28,915 bases of DNA from JAPEKQ01 sp964487295 (GCA_964487295.1 CAZAQL010000020.1:1-28915); one strand, 5' to 3'. Counted from the first letter of the stretch, positions 13,527 through 21,937 are shown. Numbers and translations are program-made. The notes: generated by a model not told the origin, from the sequence alone.

Positions 13527-16043
13527 GTGACCGACATGAGACCCGACATGACAGCCTCCGAGACGGCCCGTCAGGGCGCGCGCTTCACCGTGCGAGGCGT
13601 CGTCCAGGGCGTCGGGTTCCGGCCGTTCGTCTATCGCGTCGCGCACGAGCTCGAGCTCGACGGCTGGGTCGTCAACTCGAGCCGCGGCGTCGTCGTGGAG
13701 TGCGAGGGCACCGGGAGGCAGCTCCGCGCGTTCGAGCGCGCGCTCGATACGCAGGCGCCGCCGCTTGCGCGCATCGATTCGATCGAACGCGAGGAGATCG
13801 GGCTTCAGGACCTCGCCGGCTTCGAGATCCGCGCGAGCGAGGCCGACCGCGACGAGATGACGCTCATCTGCCCCGACGTGGCCGTCTGCGACGACTGCCT
13901 GCGGGAGTTCCTCGACCCGTCCGACCGCCGCCACCGCTACCCCTTCATCAACTGCACGAACTGCGGCCCGCGCTTCTCCATCATCGAGGAGACGCCGTAC
14001 GACCGGCCGAAGACCTCCATGAAGCGATTCCCGATGTGCCCGGAGTGCGGGCGCGAGTACGCCGACCCGCTCGACCGGCGCTTCCACGCGCAGCCGAACG
14101 CGTGTCCCGTCTGCGGCCCGTCGCTTGAGCTCATCACGCCGCGCGAGGACGGGAGGGAGGGGAGCGAGCTCCTCCTCGGCCGGAGCTACCTCCGGATGCC
14201 CGACGACGTCGCGGCGTCGGATGAGGCGGCCCGCACACGCTGGCTCCTCAAGCACGGGGGCATCGTCGGGGTCCGCGGCCTCGGGGGCTTTCACATCGCA
14301 GCGAATGCGGAGCTCGGCGCGACGGTCCGGGCGCTGCGCGAGAAGAAGGACCGTCCCGCCAAGCCGTTCGCCATCATGTGCCGCTCGCTCGCGGTCGCTC
14401 GTCAGCTCGTGGAGATCGACCCGAACGAGGAGCAGGCGCTCACGAGTCCCTGGAGCCCCATCGTGCTGCTGAGGCGTCGGAGGGACGCGGAGCGCGCGCT
14501 CGCCGCAAACGTCGCGCCGAACAACGCCTACCTCGGCGTGATGCTCCCGTACGCGCCGGTCCATCATCTGCTGTTCGACGACGATCTCGAGGTGCTCGTC
14601 ATGACGAGCGCCAACGTCTCGGGCGAGCCGATCATCGCCGACGTCGGGACGGCGCTCGAGCGCCTGGGCGGCATCACGCGCACGCACCTGACGCACGACC
14701 GCGACATCGTCAATCGCAGCGATGACTCGATCGTGTTCGTCGAGGTCGGCAGGACGAACATGAGCCGGCGCTCGCGGGGATACGCGCCGTATCCGATCGA
14801 CCTGCCGGAAGGGGATGAGGCGAGTTCGGAGCACGCGGCGAGCAGCGAGGTGAGTGGTGGCGGCGAGCAGGATGCCGCGTCCGCGCCGGACGCGCGTCGC
14901 GCCGACCACGTCACCGTGCTCGCCGCAGGGACCGAGCTCAAGAACACGTTCACGCTCCTCGACGGCTCGCGCGCGTACGTCAGCCAGCACATCGGCGACA
15001 TGGAGAACCAGGCGACGCTCGACTTCTACGAGGAGATGCTCGAGCGGTTCCTCCGCTGGTTCCGCCTCACACCCGGTGTGGTCGCGCACGACCTCCACCC
15101 GGACTACCTCGCAACCCGCTTCGCGAAGCGTTTCGCGGAGGAACGCGGCGTCCCGCTCGTCGGCGTGCAACACCACCACGCGCACATCGCCGCCGTGATG
15201 GCCGAGAACGGCGTGACCGCGCCCGTCATCGGCCTCGCGCTCGACGGGACCGGCTACGGGACCGACGGCGCCATCTGGGGCTGCGAGTTCATGCTCGCCG
15301 AGCGGGGCGACTTCGAGCGCGCCGGGCACCTGAAGTACATCCCGCTGCCGGGCGGCGACGCGGCCATCCGCCACCCGTACCGCGTCGCGCTCTCGCATCT
15401 GCATGCGGCGGGCGAGGTCGGCTTCGCCGACTGGGGGAGGAAGCTCTTCCCGCTCGTCGACGAGAGTGAGGTGAATCTCGTCGCGCAGCAGATCGAGAAG
15501 CGGGTCAACTGCATCGATACCTCGAGCGCGGGCCGGCTCTTCGACGCGGTCTCGGCGCTCCTCGGCGTCTGCGCGGAGATAACGTACGAGGCGCAGGCCG
15601 CCATCGAGCTCGAGTCGCTCATCGACCGGAGAACGGCGAGCGTCACCGAGGGTCCGTACTACCCGTTCGAACTCGGGCCGGGCAACACGGCGGACGGACG
15701 CGAGCGAGGGTTCGTCATCGACGCCGGCCCGGCGGTGCTGGCGGTCCTGGGCGACGTCGCCATGGGCACCGACCGCCGCGTCGTCGCCGAGGCGTTCCAC
15801 AACACGGTCGCGCGGTTCTCGTTCGAGGCCGCCCGCTGGATCGCGAAGGTCTCGGGGATCACGACCGTGGCGCTCTCGGGCGGCGTGTTCCAGAATCGCT
15901 ACCTCCTGGCCTCGCTCGTCGAGCTGCTCGAACGAGGCGGATTCAGGGTACTCCTGCACCGGGAGGTCCCGACGAACGACGGCGGCGTCTCGCTGGGGCA
16001 GGCGGTCGTGGGTGGCGAGCGAGCGCGTGGAGGGCTAGAATAG
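13527..16043 (+). CDS. hypF: Hydrogenase maturation carbamoyltransferase HypF
   Basis: HypF activates carbamoyl phosphate and passes the carbamoyl group to HypE, the first step in making the cyanide ligands of [NiFe]-hydrogenase. The 838-residue product has all family parts. An acylphosphatase domain (about 11-100) carries VRGVVQGVGFRPFVYR. Two zinc fingers have Cys pairs near 121/124, 142/145, 170/173 and 193/196. A YrdC-like domain spans about 225-420, and a Kae1-like domain from about 465 carries HDLHPDY, VQHHHAH and LDGTGYGTDG. It is longer than the usual 750-780 residues because of an Ala/Ser/Glu-rich insert at about 428-461, between YrdC and Kae1 domains. The GTG start has GGGAG 5 bases upstream. 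It heads the operon hypF-C-D-E-A-B. Confidence 0.97.
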   Translation: MTDMRPDMTASETARQGARFTVRGVVQGVGFRPFVYRVAHELELDGWVVNSSRGVVVECEGTGRQLRAFERALDTQAPPLARIDSIEREEIGLQDLAGFEIRASEADRDEMTLICPDVAVCDDCLREFLDPSDRRHRYPFINCTNCGPRFSIIEETPYDRPKTSMKRFPMCPECGREYADPLDRRFHAQPNACPVCGPSLELITPREDGREGSELLLGRSYLRMPDDVAASDEAARTRWLLKHGGIVGVRGLGGFHIAANAELGATVRALREKKDRPAKPFAIMCRSLAVARQLVEIDPNEEQALTSPWSPIVLLRRRRDAERALAANVAPNNAYLGVMLPYAPVHHLLFDDDLEVLVMTSANVSGEPIIADVGTALERLGGITRTHLTHDRDIVNRSDDSIVFVEVGRTNMSRRSRGYAPYPIDLPEGDEASSEHAASSEVSGGGEQDAASAPDARRADHVTVLAAGTELKNTFTLLDGSRAYVSQHIGDMENQATLDFYEEMLERFLRWFRLTPGVVAHDLHPDYLATRFAKRFAEERGVPLVGVQHHHAHIAAVMAENGVTAPVIGLALDGTGYGTDGAIWGCEFMLAERGDFERAGHLKYIPLPGGDAAIRHPYRVALSHLHAAGEVGFADWGRKLFPLVDESEVNLVAQQIEKRVNCIDTSSAGRLFDAVSALLGVCAEITYEAQAAIELESLIDRRTASVTEGPYYPFELGPGNTADGRERGFVIDAGPAVLAVLGDVAMGTDRRVVAEAFHNTVARFSFEAARWIAKVSGITTVALSGGVFQNRYLLASLVELLERGGFRVLLHREVPTNDGGVSLGQAVVGGERARGGLE
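16013..16041 (+). promoter_or_regulatory. Possible internal promoter before hypC
   Basis: TAGAAT (16036-16041) follows TGGCGA (16013-16018) after 17 bases, at the very end of hypF. The -10 matches 5 of 6, the -35 only 3 of 6. It would let hypC-B be expressed apart from hypF. The evidence is weak. Confidence 0.3.
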
Positions 16044-16110
16044 GGTGAGGATGTCAGGCTTGCTCGACAGGAGCGCGTCGTAGCCGAACTCGTCTTTTGG
16101 GGGGCGAATC

Positions 16111-16473
16111 ATGTGTCTCGCGGTACCAGGCAGGATCCTCGAGGTCGAGGGAACGACGGGGCGGGTCGACTTCAACGGCGTCAGCCGTGACGCCGACCTG
16201 ACGCTCCTGCCGGACGCCGAGGCCGGTGACTACATTCTCGTGCACGCCGGGTTCGCCATCCAGAGGCTCGACGAGGCCGAGGCGAAGGAGACGCTCAAGC
16301 TCTTCGCCGAGCTCGCCGAGGCGCTCGAGGAGGACGACCGTCGTTCCGACGGCTCGATCGGGCGCGGCGCTCCAGATGATCACGACCGTCGTTCCGGCGG
16401 CGCCGCGGATGATCACGACCGTCGTTCCGACGCCGCTCCGACGGAGCGCAAGGCCGACCGGGAGCGTTCATGA
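16111..16473 (+). CDS. hypC: Hydrogenase maturation chaperone HypC with repeat-rich C-terminal extension
   Basis: HypC binds HypD while the Fe(CN)2CO unit is built and then carries it to the hydrogenase large subunit. The start MCLAVPGRILEV is diagnostic, including the essential Cys2; GDYILVHAGFAIQRLDEAEA follows. The normal fold ends near residue 75-80. The remaining 40 or so residues (DDRRSDGS, DDHDRRSGG, DDHDRRSDA) are encoded by short direct repeats and are probably disordered; family members are usually 75-95 residues. The ATG follows a G-rich stretch after a 67-base gap from hypF. Its stop overlaps the hypD start (ATGA at 16470-16473). Confidence 0.95.
   Translation: MCLAVPGRILEVEGTTGRVDFNGVSRDADLTLLPDAEAGDYILVHAGFAIQRLDEAEAKETLKLFAELAEALEEDDRRSDGSIGRGAPDDHDRRSGGAADDHDRRSDAAPTERKADRERS
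16333..16428. repeat. Short direct repeats in the hypC tail
   Basis: The 21-base sequence GATGATCACGACCGTCGTTCC occurs at 16375-16395 and 16408-16428. A 15-base part of it ends a further copy at 16333-16347. The copies are 48 and 33 bases apart, both multiples of three, so the reading frame is kept. Each includes the 11-base palindrome ACGAC-C-GTCGT. Confidence 0.85.
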
Positions 16474-17600
16474 CCGGCGGCATCGACTTCGCAGCCTTCC
16501 GTTCCGAACCGGCGGCGCGCGCGCTCGTCGGCCGCATCGAGAAGCTCGTCGACCGCGCCGGCGGCACGCGCGAGCACCCCGTCGCTTTCATGGAGGTCTG
16601 CGGCACGCACACCGTCGCCATCTCGCGGTTCGGCCTGCGTGCCATGCTCCCCGAGGGACTGCGCCTGCTCTCAGGACCGGGCTGCCCGGTCTGCGTCACC
16701 CCGCTCATCGAGATCGACCGGTCGATCGAGGCGGCGAGGCGGCCGGACGTCATCGTCGCTACGTTCGGGGACATGATGCGCGTCCCGGGTTCGAACGGCT
16801 CGCTCGAATCGGTGCGCGCCGAGGGCGCCGACGTCCGCATCGTGTACAGCCCGATGGACGCGCTCGAGACCGCGCGCAGGAACCCCGCGAAGCTCGTCGT
16901 GTTCCTGGGCGTCGGCTTCGAGACGACCTCGCCCATCATCGCGGCGACGATCGTGGCCGCCGCGCGCGAGGGGCTCGGGAACTTCGCGGTCCTGCCGTTC
17001 TTCAAGACGGTCCCGAAGGCGCTCGACATGCTGGCCGCCGTTCCGGGCAGACCGCTGGACGGGTTCATCTGCCCGGGGCACGTGAGCGTCATCATCGGGT
17101 CGGACGCGTACCTCCCCGTCGCGCGCGAGCGCAACATCCCGTGCGTCGTGACGGGCTTCGAGCCGCTCGACATCCTCGCGGGCGTCGTGATGCTGCTCGA
17201 ACAGGCGGTCTCGATCCGCGAGGGGACCGGGAGTGCGGCGGTCGCGGTGCAGTACTCGCGGGCCGTCACGGCCAGGGGAAACGTCACGGCGCAGGGACTT
17301 CTGGACGATGTGTTCGCGGTGTGCGACGCGGAGTGGCGTGGCATCGGCGGGGTGCCCGGGACCGGCTACGCGCTCTCGCGGAGGTACGAGACGTTCGACG
17401 CGACGCGGCGTCTCGACCTGGACGTCCCCGAGCCGGCGGGCGAGCGCGGGTGCATCTGCGGCGAGATCATGCTCGGTCGGAGCCTGCCGCCCGACTGCCC
17501 GCACTTCGGCACGACGTGTACGCCGCGGTCGCCGGTCGGGCCGTGCATGGTGTCGACCGAAGGGTCGTGCGCGGCGTTCTACAAGTACGAGCGAGGCTAG
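16470..17600 (+). CDS. hypD: Hydrogenase maturation iron-sulfur protein HypD
   Basis: HypD is the [4Fe-4S] scaffold on which iron receives its CN and CO ligands, in complex with HypC and HypE. The 376-residue length is normal. Visible signatures are MEVCGTHT (Cys44), LSGPGCPVCVTP (Cys72 and Cys75), and a C-terminal cluster-binding region with CICGE, PPDCPHFGTTCTP, GPCMVS and GSCAAFY. The ATG overlaps the hypC stop, indicating translational coupling. After the stop come about 100 bases containing a 27-base tandem repeat before the hypE start. Confidence 0.97.
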   Translation: MTGGIDFAAFRSEPAARALVGRIEKLVDRAGGTREHPVAFMEVCGTHTVAISRFGLRAMLPEGLRLLSGPGCPVCVTPLIEIDRSIEAARRPDVIVATFGDMMRVPGSNGSLESVRAEGADVRIVYSPMDALETARRNPAKLVVFLGVGFETTSPIIAATIVAAAREGLGNFAVLPFFKTVPKALDMLAAVPGRPLDGFICPGHVSVIIGSDAYLPVARERNIPCVVTGFEPLDILAGVVMLLEQAVSIREGTGSAAVAVQYSRAVTARGNVTAQGLLDDVFAVCDAEWRGIGGVPGTGYALSRRYETFDATRRLDLDVPEPAGERGCICGEIMLGRSLPPDCPHFGTTCTPRSPVGPCMVSTEGSCAAFYKYERG

Positions 17601-17639
17601 GCGACGCCCGTGACGCGACCGGCGCGCCGCGAACGCGCC

Positions 17640-17702
17640 GGAGGCACGCGTGCGGCACGGGCACACGGAGGCACGCGCGCGGCACGAGCATACGGAGGCA
17701 CG
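17640..17702. repeat. 27-bp tandem repeat carrying copies of the hypE ribosome-binding site
   Basis: Two 27-base units (17640-17666 and 17667-17693), differing at only a few positions, each start GGAGGCACGCG. A third partial unit, GGAGGCACG (17694-17702), is the actual Shine-Dalgarno region of hypE. The ribosome-binding site has thus been triplicated in tandem. Confidence 0.8.
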
Positions 17703-18725
17703 GTGCGCGAGAAGAAGATCAGGCTGGCCCACGGGAGCGGCGGGACGCTCATGCACGAGCTCATCGAGGAGCTCATCGTCGGCAAGCTCGGCAACCCGGC
17801 GCTCGACGGACTCGACGACGCTGCGGAGATCCCGGACCTGGGCGGACACGCGGTCGAGGGCGGAAGGCTCGCGTTCACGACGGACTCGTTCGTCGTGCAG
17901 CCGCTCTTCTTCCCGGGCGGCGACATCGGGACGCTCGCCGTCGCGGGAACCGTCAACGACCTCTCGATGAAGGGCGCGAAACCGCTCTACCTGACGCTCG
18001 GGCTCGTGCTCGAGGAGGGCATGCCGATGGCCGACCTCGAGCGCGTGCTCGACTCGATCGCGCGGACCGCAAAGGGCGCGGGTGTGGCCATCGCCGCCGG
18101 CGACACGAAGGTCGTCGAGCGGGGCGCGGTCGGTGGGATGATCGTCAACACGGCCGGCATCGGGTTCATCGCCGACGGCGTCCACATCGCCGGCGCGCGC
18201 GCGACCGACGGTGACGTCGTGATCGTCTCGGGCACCATCGGCGACCACGAGACGGCCATCCTCGTAGCGCGCGAGGAGCTCGCGCTCGACCAGCCGGTCG
18301 AGAGCGACTGCGCGTGCCTGAGCGGCATCGTGGCGCGGGTGCTCGACGCGGCCGGTGACGTCCACGTGCTGCGCGACCCGACGCGAGGGGGTCTGGGCAC
18401 GACCCTCAACGAGATCGCATCACGCTCGGGCGTCGGTATCACGATCCGCGAGGATGACATTCCCATCCGGAAGGACGTCCGGTCGGTCTGCGACATTCTG
18501 GGGTTCGACCCGCTCTACATGGCCAACGAGGGGAAGGTCATCGTCATCGCGCCGGCGGCCGAGGCGGATACGGTTCTGGCCGCGCTCCGGAGCGACCCGC
18601 TCGGCGCCGAAGCCGCGGTCATCGGCGAGGTCGGGGGCGAGCCCGGCGTGCGGCTCAGGACGTCGGTCGGGGGACTGCGCCCGCTGCTGATGCTCGAGGG
18701 CGTTCAGCTCCCGCGCATCTGCTGA
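17703..18725 (+). CDS. hypE: Hydrogenase maturation protein HypE
   Basis: HypE takes the carbamoyl group from HypF onto its C-terminal cysteine and dehydrates it with ATP to a thiocyanate that supplies the CN ligand. The 340-residue product begins MREKKIRLAHGSGGTLMHELI, with DDAAEIPDLGG, GTVNDLSMKGAKPLYLTLG and RDPTRGGLGTTLNEIA typical of the PurM-like fold, and ends in the diagnostic PRIC with the reactive cysteine last. I chose the GTG at 17703, after GGAGG at 17694-17698, because it gives the family's normal N-terminus. An upstream GTG at 17610 would add only repeat-encoded Arg/Ala/Gly residues. Confidence 0.95.
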   Translation: MREKKIRLAHGSGGTLMHELIEELIVGKLGNPALDGLDDAAEIPDLGGHAVEGGRLAFTTDSFVVQPLFFPGGDIGTLAVAGTVNDLSMKGAKPLYLTLGLVLEEGMPMADLERVLDSIARTAKGAGVAIAAGDTKVVERGAVGGMIVNTAGIGFIADGVHIAGARATDGDVVIVSGTIGDHETAILVAREELALDQPVESDCACLSGIVARVLDAAGDVHVLRDPTRGGLGTTLNEIASRSGVGITIREDDIPIRKDVRSVCDILGFDPLYMANEGKVIVIAPAAEADTVLAALRSDPLGAEAAVIGEVGGEPGVRLRTSVGGLRPLLMLEGVQLPRIC

Positions 18726-18808
18726 CCGCGTCGTCCCGGCCACGCGCGACGGGCCCAAGCGCCCTGGGACGGGATGGTAATCGGCGAACGACACGGGGAG
18801 GAAGCGAC

Positions 18809-19180
18809 GTGCACGAGCTCTCAGTCTGCCAGAGCATGCTCGACATCGTCGGCAGGACGATGCAGGAGCATCCCGGGGCGAAGCTCCGGACGATCCGGCT
18901 GGACATCGGGAAGGGCTCGACCATCGAGCCGATCCTGCTCAAGGACGCGTTCGAGATCCTCGCGGACAAGGGGCCTTTCGCGGGGGTGACGCTCGACATC
19001 AACGTCATCCCTATCGGAGGCAGCTGCCGCGCATGCGGGAAGTCGTTCACCTACAAGGAGATGGCGCTGGGCTGTCCCGAGTGCGGCTCCACCGATATTG
19101 TCATCGAGGCCGGCATGGAGCTCGACATCCGCGAGCTCGAGATCGACGAACCGGAGGACGGCCGGCGGTCGGCCGCCTGA
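18809..19180 (+). CDS. hypA: Hydrogenase/nickel maturation protein HypA
   Basis: HypA delivers nickel to the hydrogenase large subunit together with HypB. The 123-residue product begins MHELSVCQSM, with the essential nickel ligand His2, and has the structural zinc site Cys73-x2-Cys76 (CRAC) and Cys89-x2-Cys92 (CPEC). It is slightly longer than usual (113-118) because of an acidic/Arg tail. The GTG start follows GGGGAGG by about 7 bases. A gap of 83 bases separates it from hypE, with no clear promoter. Confidence 0.96.
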   Translation: MHELSVCQSMLDIVGRTMQEHPGAKLRTIRLDIGKGSTIEPILLKDAFEILADKGPFAGVTLDINVIPIGGSCRACGKSFTYKEMALGCPECGSTDIVIEAGMELDIRELEIDEPEDGRRSAA

Positions 19181-19246
19181 GAGACACCCCGGGCCCGAGC
19201 GAGGCGCGGCCCGAACACGAAGGAAGCGAGAACATAGGAGACAGCA

Positions 19247-19909
19247 GTGACGAAGGTCAACATCGAGAAGAGGATACAGAGCGACAACGAGGCTGTGGCC
19301 GAGCGGAACCGCCGCGCCTTCACCGAGGCCGACACGTTCGTGCTCAACATCATCAGCTCGCCGGGCGCCGGGAAGACGACGTTGCTCGAGGCGACGCTCG
19401 ACCGGCTCGCCGGCGAGTTCAACATCCTCGTCATCGAGGGCGACGTCTCGACCGAGCGCGACATGGACCGCGTCCGCGCACACGGCGCGGGCGGCGTGCA
19501 GATCAACACGGGCGGCGGGTGTCACCTGAGCGCCAACATGGTCGCCGAGGTCCTGCCCCGGCTCGACCTCGCGTCGGCCGATCTCGTGTTCATCGAGAAC
19601 GTCGGCAACCTCATCTGCCCGGCGACCTACGACCTCGGCGAGGACGTCCGCATGGTGCTGCTCTCGACGACGGAGGGCGACGACAAGCCGATGAAGTACC
19701 CGGCCATCTTCCACGAATCCCGGATGGCCGTCGTCAACAAGATCGACCTCCTTCCGCACCTCGCGTACGACGTCGAGCGGGCGGAGAGAGAGGTCAGCGT
19801 CCTCAACCCGGACTGCGAGATCATGCGCGTCTCCGCGCTCACGGGCGAGGGTATGGACGCGTGGTGCGACTGGATCCGGGCGAAGCTCGCGGAGAAGCGG
19901 GCGGGATAG
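19247..19909 (+). CDS. hypB: Hydrogenase maturation GTPase HypB
   Basis: HypB is the SIMIBI GTPase that powers nickel insertion. The 220-residue product has the P-loop SSPGAGKTT (about residues 36-44), VIEGDVSTERD, the metal-site motif NTGGGCHLS, VENVGNLICP-type switch residues (IENVGNLICPATYDLGE) and NKIDLLPH for guanine. The N-terminal CxxCGC or His-rich nickel-storage segment of some HypB proteins is absent. GTG start with AGGAG 6 bases upstream. It closes the hyp operon; resB follows after 40 bases. Confidence 0.96.
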   Translation: MTKVNIEKRIQSDNEAVAERNRRAFTEADTFVLNIISSPGAGKTTLLEATLDRLAGEFNILVIEGDVSTERDMDRVRAHGAGGVQINTGGGCHLSANMVAEVLPRLDLASADLVFIENVGNLICPATYDLGEDVRMVLLSTTEGDDKPMKYPAIFHESRMAVVNKIDLLPHLAYDVERAEREVSVLNPDCEIMRVSALTGEGMDAWCDWIRAKLAEKRAG

Positions 19910-19949
19910 GCGCCGGCGGACCGGCGCGAAGCGCGCGGGAGGAGTCCTC

Positions 19950-21035
19950 ATGATGCGCTGGCTGTCATCGATGCGCACGGCGGTCCGGCTGCTCGTGGCG
20001 ATCACGGGCCTCGCCGTCGTCGGCGTCCTCATCGGCCAGCAGATGCCGCCCCAGGCGTACGTCGACCGGTACGGGCACGCGCTCGGCACGATCATCTTCC
20101 GCGCGGGTCTCGGGAACGTCTTCCGGACCTGGTATTTCGCGGCCCTGGCCGGGCTCCTCACGCTCTCGACCGTCGTCTGCTCGCTCCGGCGCATCGCGGG
20201 CCTCGTGCGTTCGCCGAACCGGCGCATCCGCACGCTGGGCTCGCTCGTCACGCACCTCTCGATAGCGCTCATCGCGGCGGGCGCCGTCTGGACGGGCGTC
20301 GGCGGGTTCCGGACGGCCGCACCGCGGTACATGGAGGCCGGGGACGTCATGGATGTTCCCGGTGGCGACTTCTCCATCCGCGTGGACGCCGCGAGGACCG
20401 AGTTCACGGAGGAGGGCGTGCTCTCGGAGTATCTCTCCGACGTGACCGTGCTCGAGGACGGCGTGGCCGTGCGCAGGCATCGCATCGAGGTGAATCACCC
20501 CCTCGTTCACCACGGCATCGGGGTCTACCAGTTCGAGATGCTGCCCTCGGCGCGCTCTATTGACGAAGCTCTCCTGGGCATCGTCGTCCCGGCGACCGGC
20601 GACGATGAGAGGCCTCTTCACGCCGAGGTCCCGGCGCGTCCGTATGAGCGGACGCCGGTGCCTGAGACCGACCTCTCGGTCGAAGTGCTGGAGTTCCTGG
20701 CCGATTTCACGTATGATATCGAGACGAGAACTGCCGGGCTGGCCTCGCCGAGGCACGAGAACCCGGCGGTTTTCGTACAGGTCTGGGAGGGCGGCCGGCT
20801 CGCGGGTGAGCAGTGGGTCTTCGCCGGCACGCCCGGCCACGAGGCGGAGGGGATGCCGTGTCGTCTCTTCTTCCTCGACTACCGGCCCGACTTCGATCTC
20901 GGCCTGACGCGGTTCGAGTTCACGCGTCAGCCGGGGACCCCGCTCCTTTTCACCGGGTTCGCCGCGCTCTCTCTGGGGCTGTGCCTGACGTTCTGGACGC
21001 GGCACGCGCCCCCCGGCGCGCAGGGGGATGACTGA
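19950..21035 (+). CDS. resB: ResB-like cytochrome c biogenesis protein
   Basis: ResB/Ccs1 works with CcsA in system II cytochrome c maturation, where the membrane pair delivers haem to apocytochrome outside the inner membrane. The 361-residue product has the ResB pattern: an N-terminal helix after MMRWLSSMRTA, a second after VFRTWYFAALAGLLTLSTVVCSLRRI, a third around THLSIALIAAGAV, then a large extracytoplasmic domain (HPLVHHGIGVYQFEM) and a last helix at about 330-350. It is on the short side for the family. GGAGGAG precedes ATGATG; either Met could be the start. The stop shares one base with the ccsA start (TGATG). Confidence 0.9.
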   Translation: MMRWLSSMRTAVRLLVAITGLAVVGVLIGQQMPPQAYVDRYGHALGTIIFRAGLGNVFRTWYFAALAGLLTLSTVVCSLRRIAGLVRSPNRRIRTLGSLVTHLSIALIAAGAVWTGVGGFRTAAPRYMEAGDVMDVPGGDFSIRVDAARTEFTEEGVLSEYLSDVTVLEDGVAVRRHRIEVNHPLVHHGIGVYQFEMLPSARSIDEALLGIVVPATGDDERPLHAEVPARPYERTPVPETDLSVEVLEFLADFTYDIETRTAGLASPRHENPAVFVQVWEGGRLAGEQWVFAGTPGHEAEGMPCRLFFLDYRPDFDLGLTRFEFTRQPGTPLLFTGFAALSLGLCLTFWTRHAPPGAQGDD

Positions 21036-21844
21036 TGGGACAGAACCCCGACATGCCGCTCTTCTGGATCGCGCTGTGGTGCTACCTCGGGAGCACGGTC
21101 GTGGCGTGCGTGTACGCCGGGGTTCGCAGACCGGCCGTCCGCCGGATCGTCTTCGCACTGACGCTCGCCGGGTTCCTCGCGAACACGGCCGCGCTCGCCG
21201 TCCGGTCCGTCCTCTCCGGGCATCCACCCGTGACCGGGCTCTTCGAGTACATGGTCCTGTTCGCGTGGGCCATCGTGCTCGGCTTTCTCCTGCTCTGGCG
21301 GAGGAAGGGGCTCGAGCTGGTGTCGGTCTTCGGAGCGACGGCCGGCGCGCTGGCGCTCGCCATGGCGTCCCTCTTCCCGGCGCGGATCGAGCAGCAGCTC
21401 ATTCCGGCGCTCCAGAGCTACTGGCTCTGGATCCACGTCTCGCTCGCCGTACTCGCCGAGGCGGCGTTCACGGTAGCGTTCGTCGCGTCCGTGATGTACC
21501 TCATCGGGGAGTCGCGCGGGTTCCGCGGCATGCCCGCGGCGAAGACGCTCGACGCGGTCACCTATCGCGCCATCGGCGTCGGGTTCCCGCTCTTCACGAT
21601 CGGTGCGCTCTTCGCCGGCGCCATCTGGGCGGAGAGGGCCTGGGGTTCGCCGTGGTCGTGGGACCCGAAGGAGACGAGTTCGCTCATCGTCTGGTTCATC
21701 TACGCGATCTACCTCCACGCGAGATTCGTACGAGGGTGGAAGGGGCGCGGAGCCGCGTGGCTGTCGGTGCTCGGCTACGCGATGACGATCTTCACGATCC
21801 TCGGGAGCCGGTTCCTGGGCGGGCTGCACTCCTACGGGGTGTAG
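21035..21844 (+). CDS. ccsA: CcsA/ResC-type cytochrome c haem-handling protein
   Basis: This is the haem-transporting partner of ResB. The 269-residue product has about eight hydrophobic segments and the haem-binding WWD-like signature AWGSPWSWDPKET followed by WFIYAIYLHAR, and conserved histidines in WIHVSLAVLAE and the C-terminal GLHSYGV. TGLFEYMVLFAW near residue 68 is the typical family start region. It overlaps resB by one base, so the pair is co-translated. System II suggests that the cell makes c-type cytochromes, consistent with a respiratory or hydrogen-oxidising lifestyle; that link is inferred. Confidence 0.93.
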   Translation: MGQNPDMPLFWIALWCYLGSTVVACVYAGVRRPAVRRIVFALTLAGFLANTAALAVRSVLSGHPPVTGLFEYMVLFAWAIVLGFLLLWRRKGLELVSVFGATAGALALAMASLFPARIEQQLIPALQSYWLWIHVSLAVLAEAAFTVAFVASVMYLIGESRGFRGMPAAKTLDAVTYRAIGVGFPLFTIGALFAGAIWAERAWGSPWSWDPKETSSLIVWFIYAIYLHARFVRGWKGRGAAWLSVLGYAMTIFTILGSRFLGGLHSYGV

Positions 21845-21937
21845 CTCCGCGCGCGGACCCGTCGGAAGAGCGCCGCGGCGCACGCCGGGCTCGGCGCGAA
21901 TCGGCCTGGCGCGCGCGGACACCCGGACGGAGGCGAC

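Noticed and set aside
13017..15959. 980-codon minus-strand open frame
   Set aside because: It lies opposite hypF, whose every domain is recognisable; the shadow translation is Arg/Asp/Val-rich without domains.
16051..16083. Ten-codon open frame between hypF and hypC, possible leader peptide
   Set aside because: The G-rich stretch abuts its ATG without spacing, and there is no attenuator-like structure after it.
16333..16428. hypC-tail repeats as a CRISPR array or operator array
   Set aside because: Spacing is short and uneven, the repeats are in frame within a coding sequence, and there are no cas genes.
17610..17702. Upstream GTG start for hypE
   Set aside because: It would add 31 repeat-encoded residues before the conserved N-terminus and lacks a well-placed ribosome-binding site.
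16671..18365. 564-codon minus-strand open frame opposite hypD and hypE
   Set aside because: The sense-strand genes are unambiguous; the antisense frame is a composition artefact.
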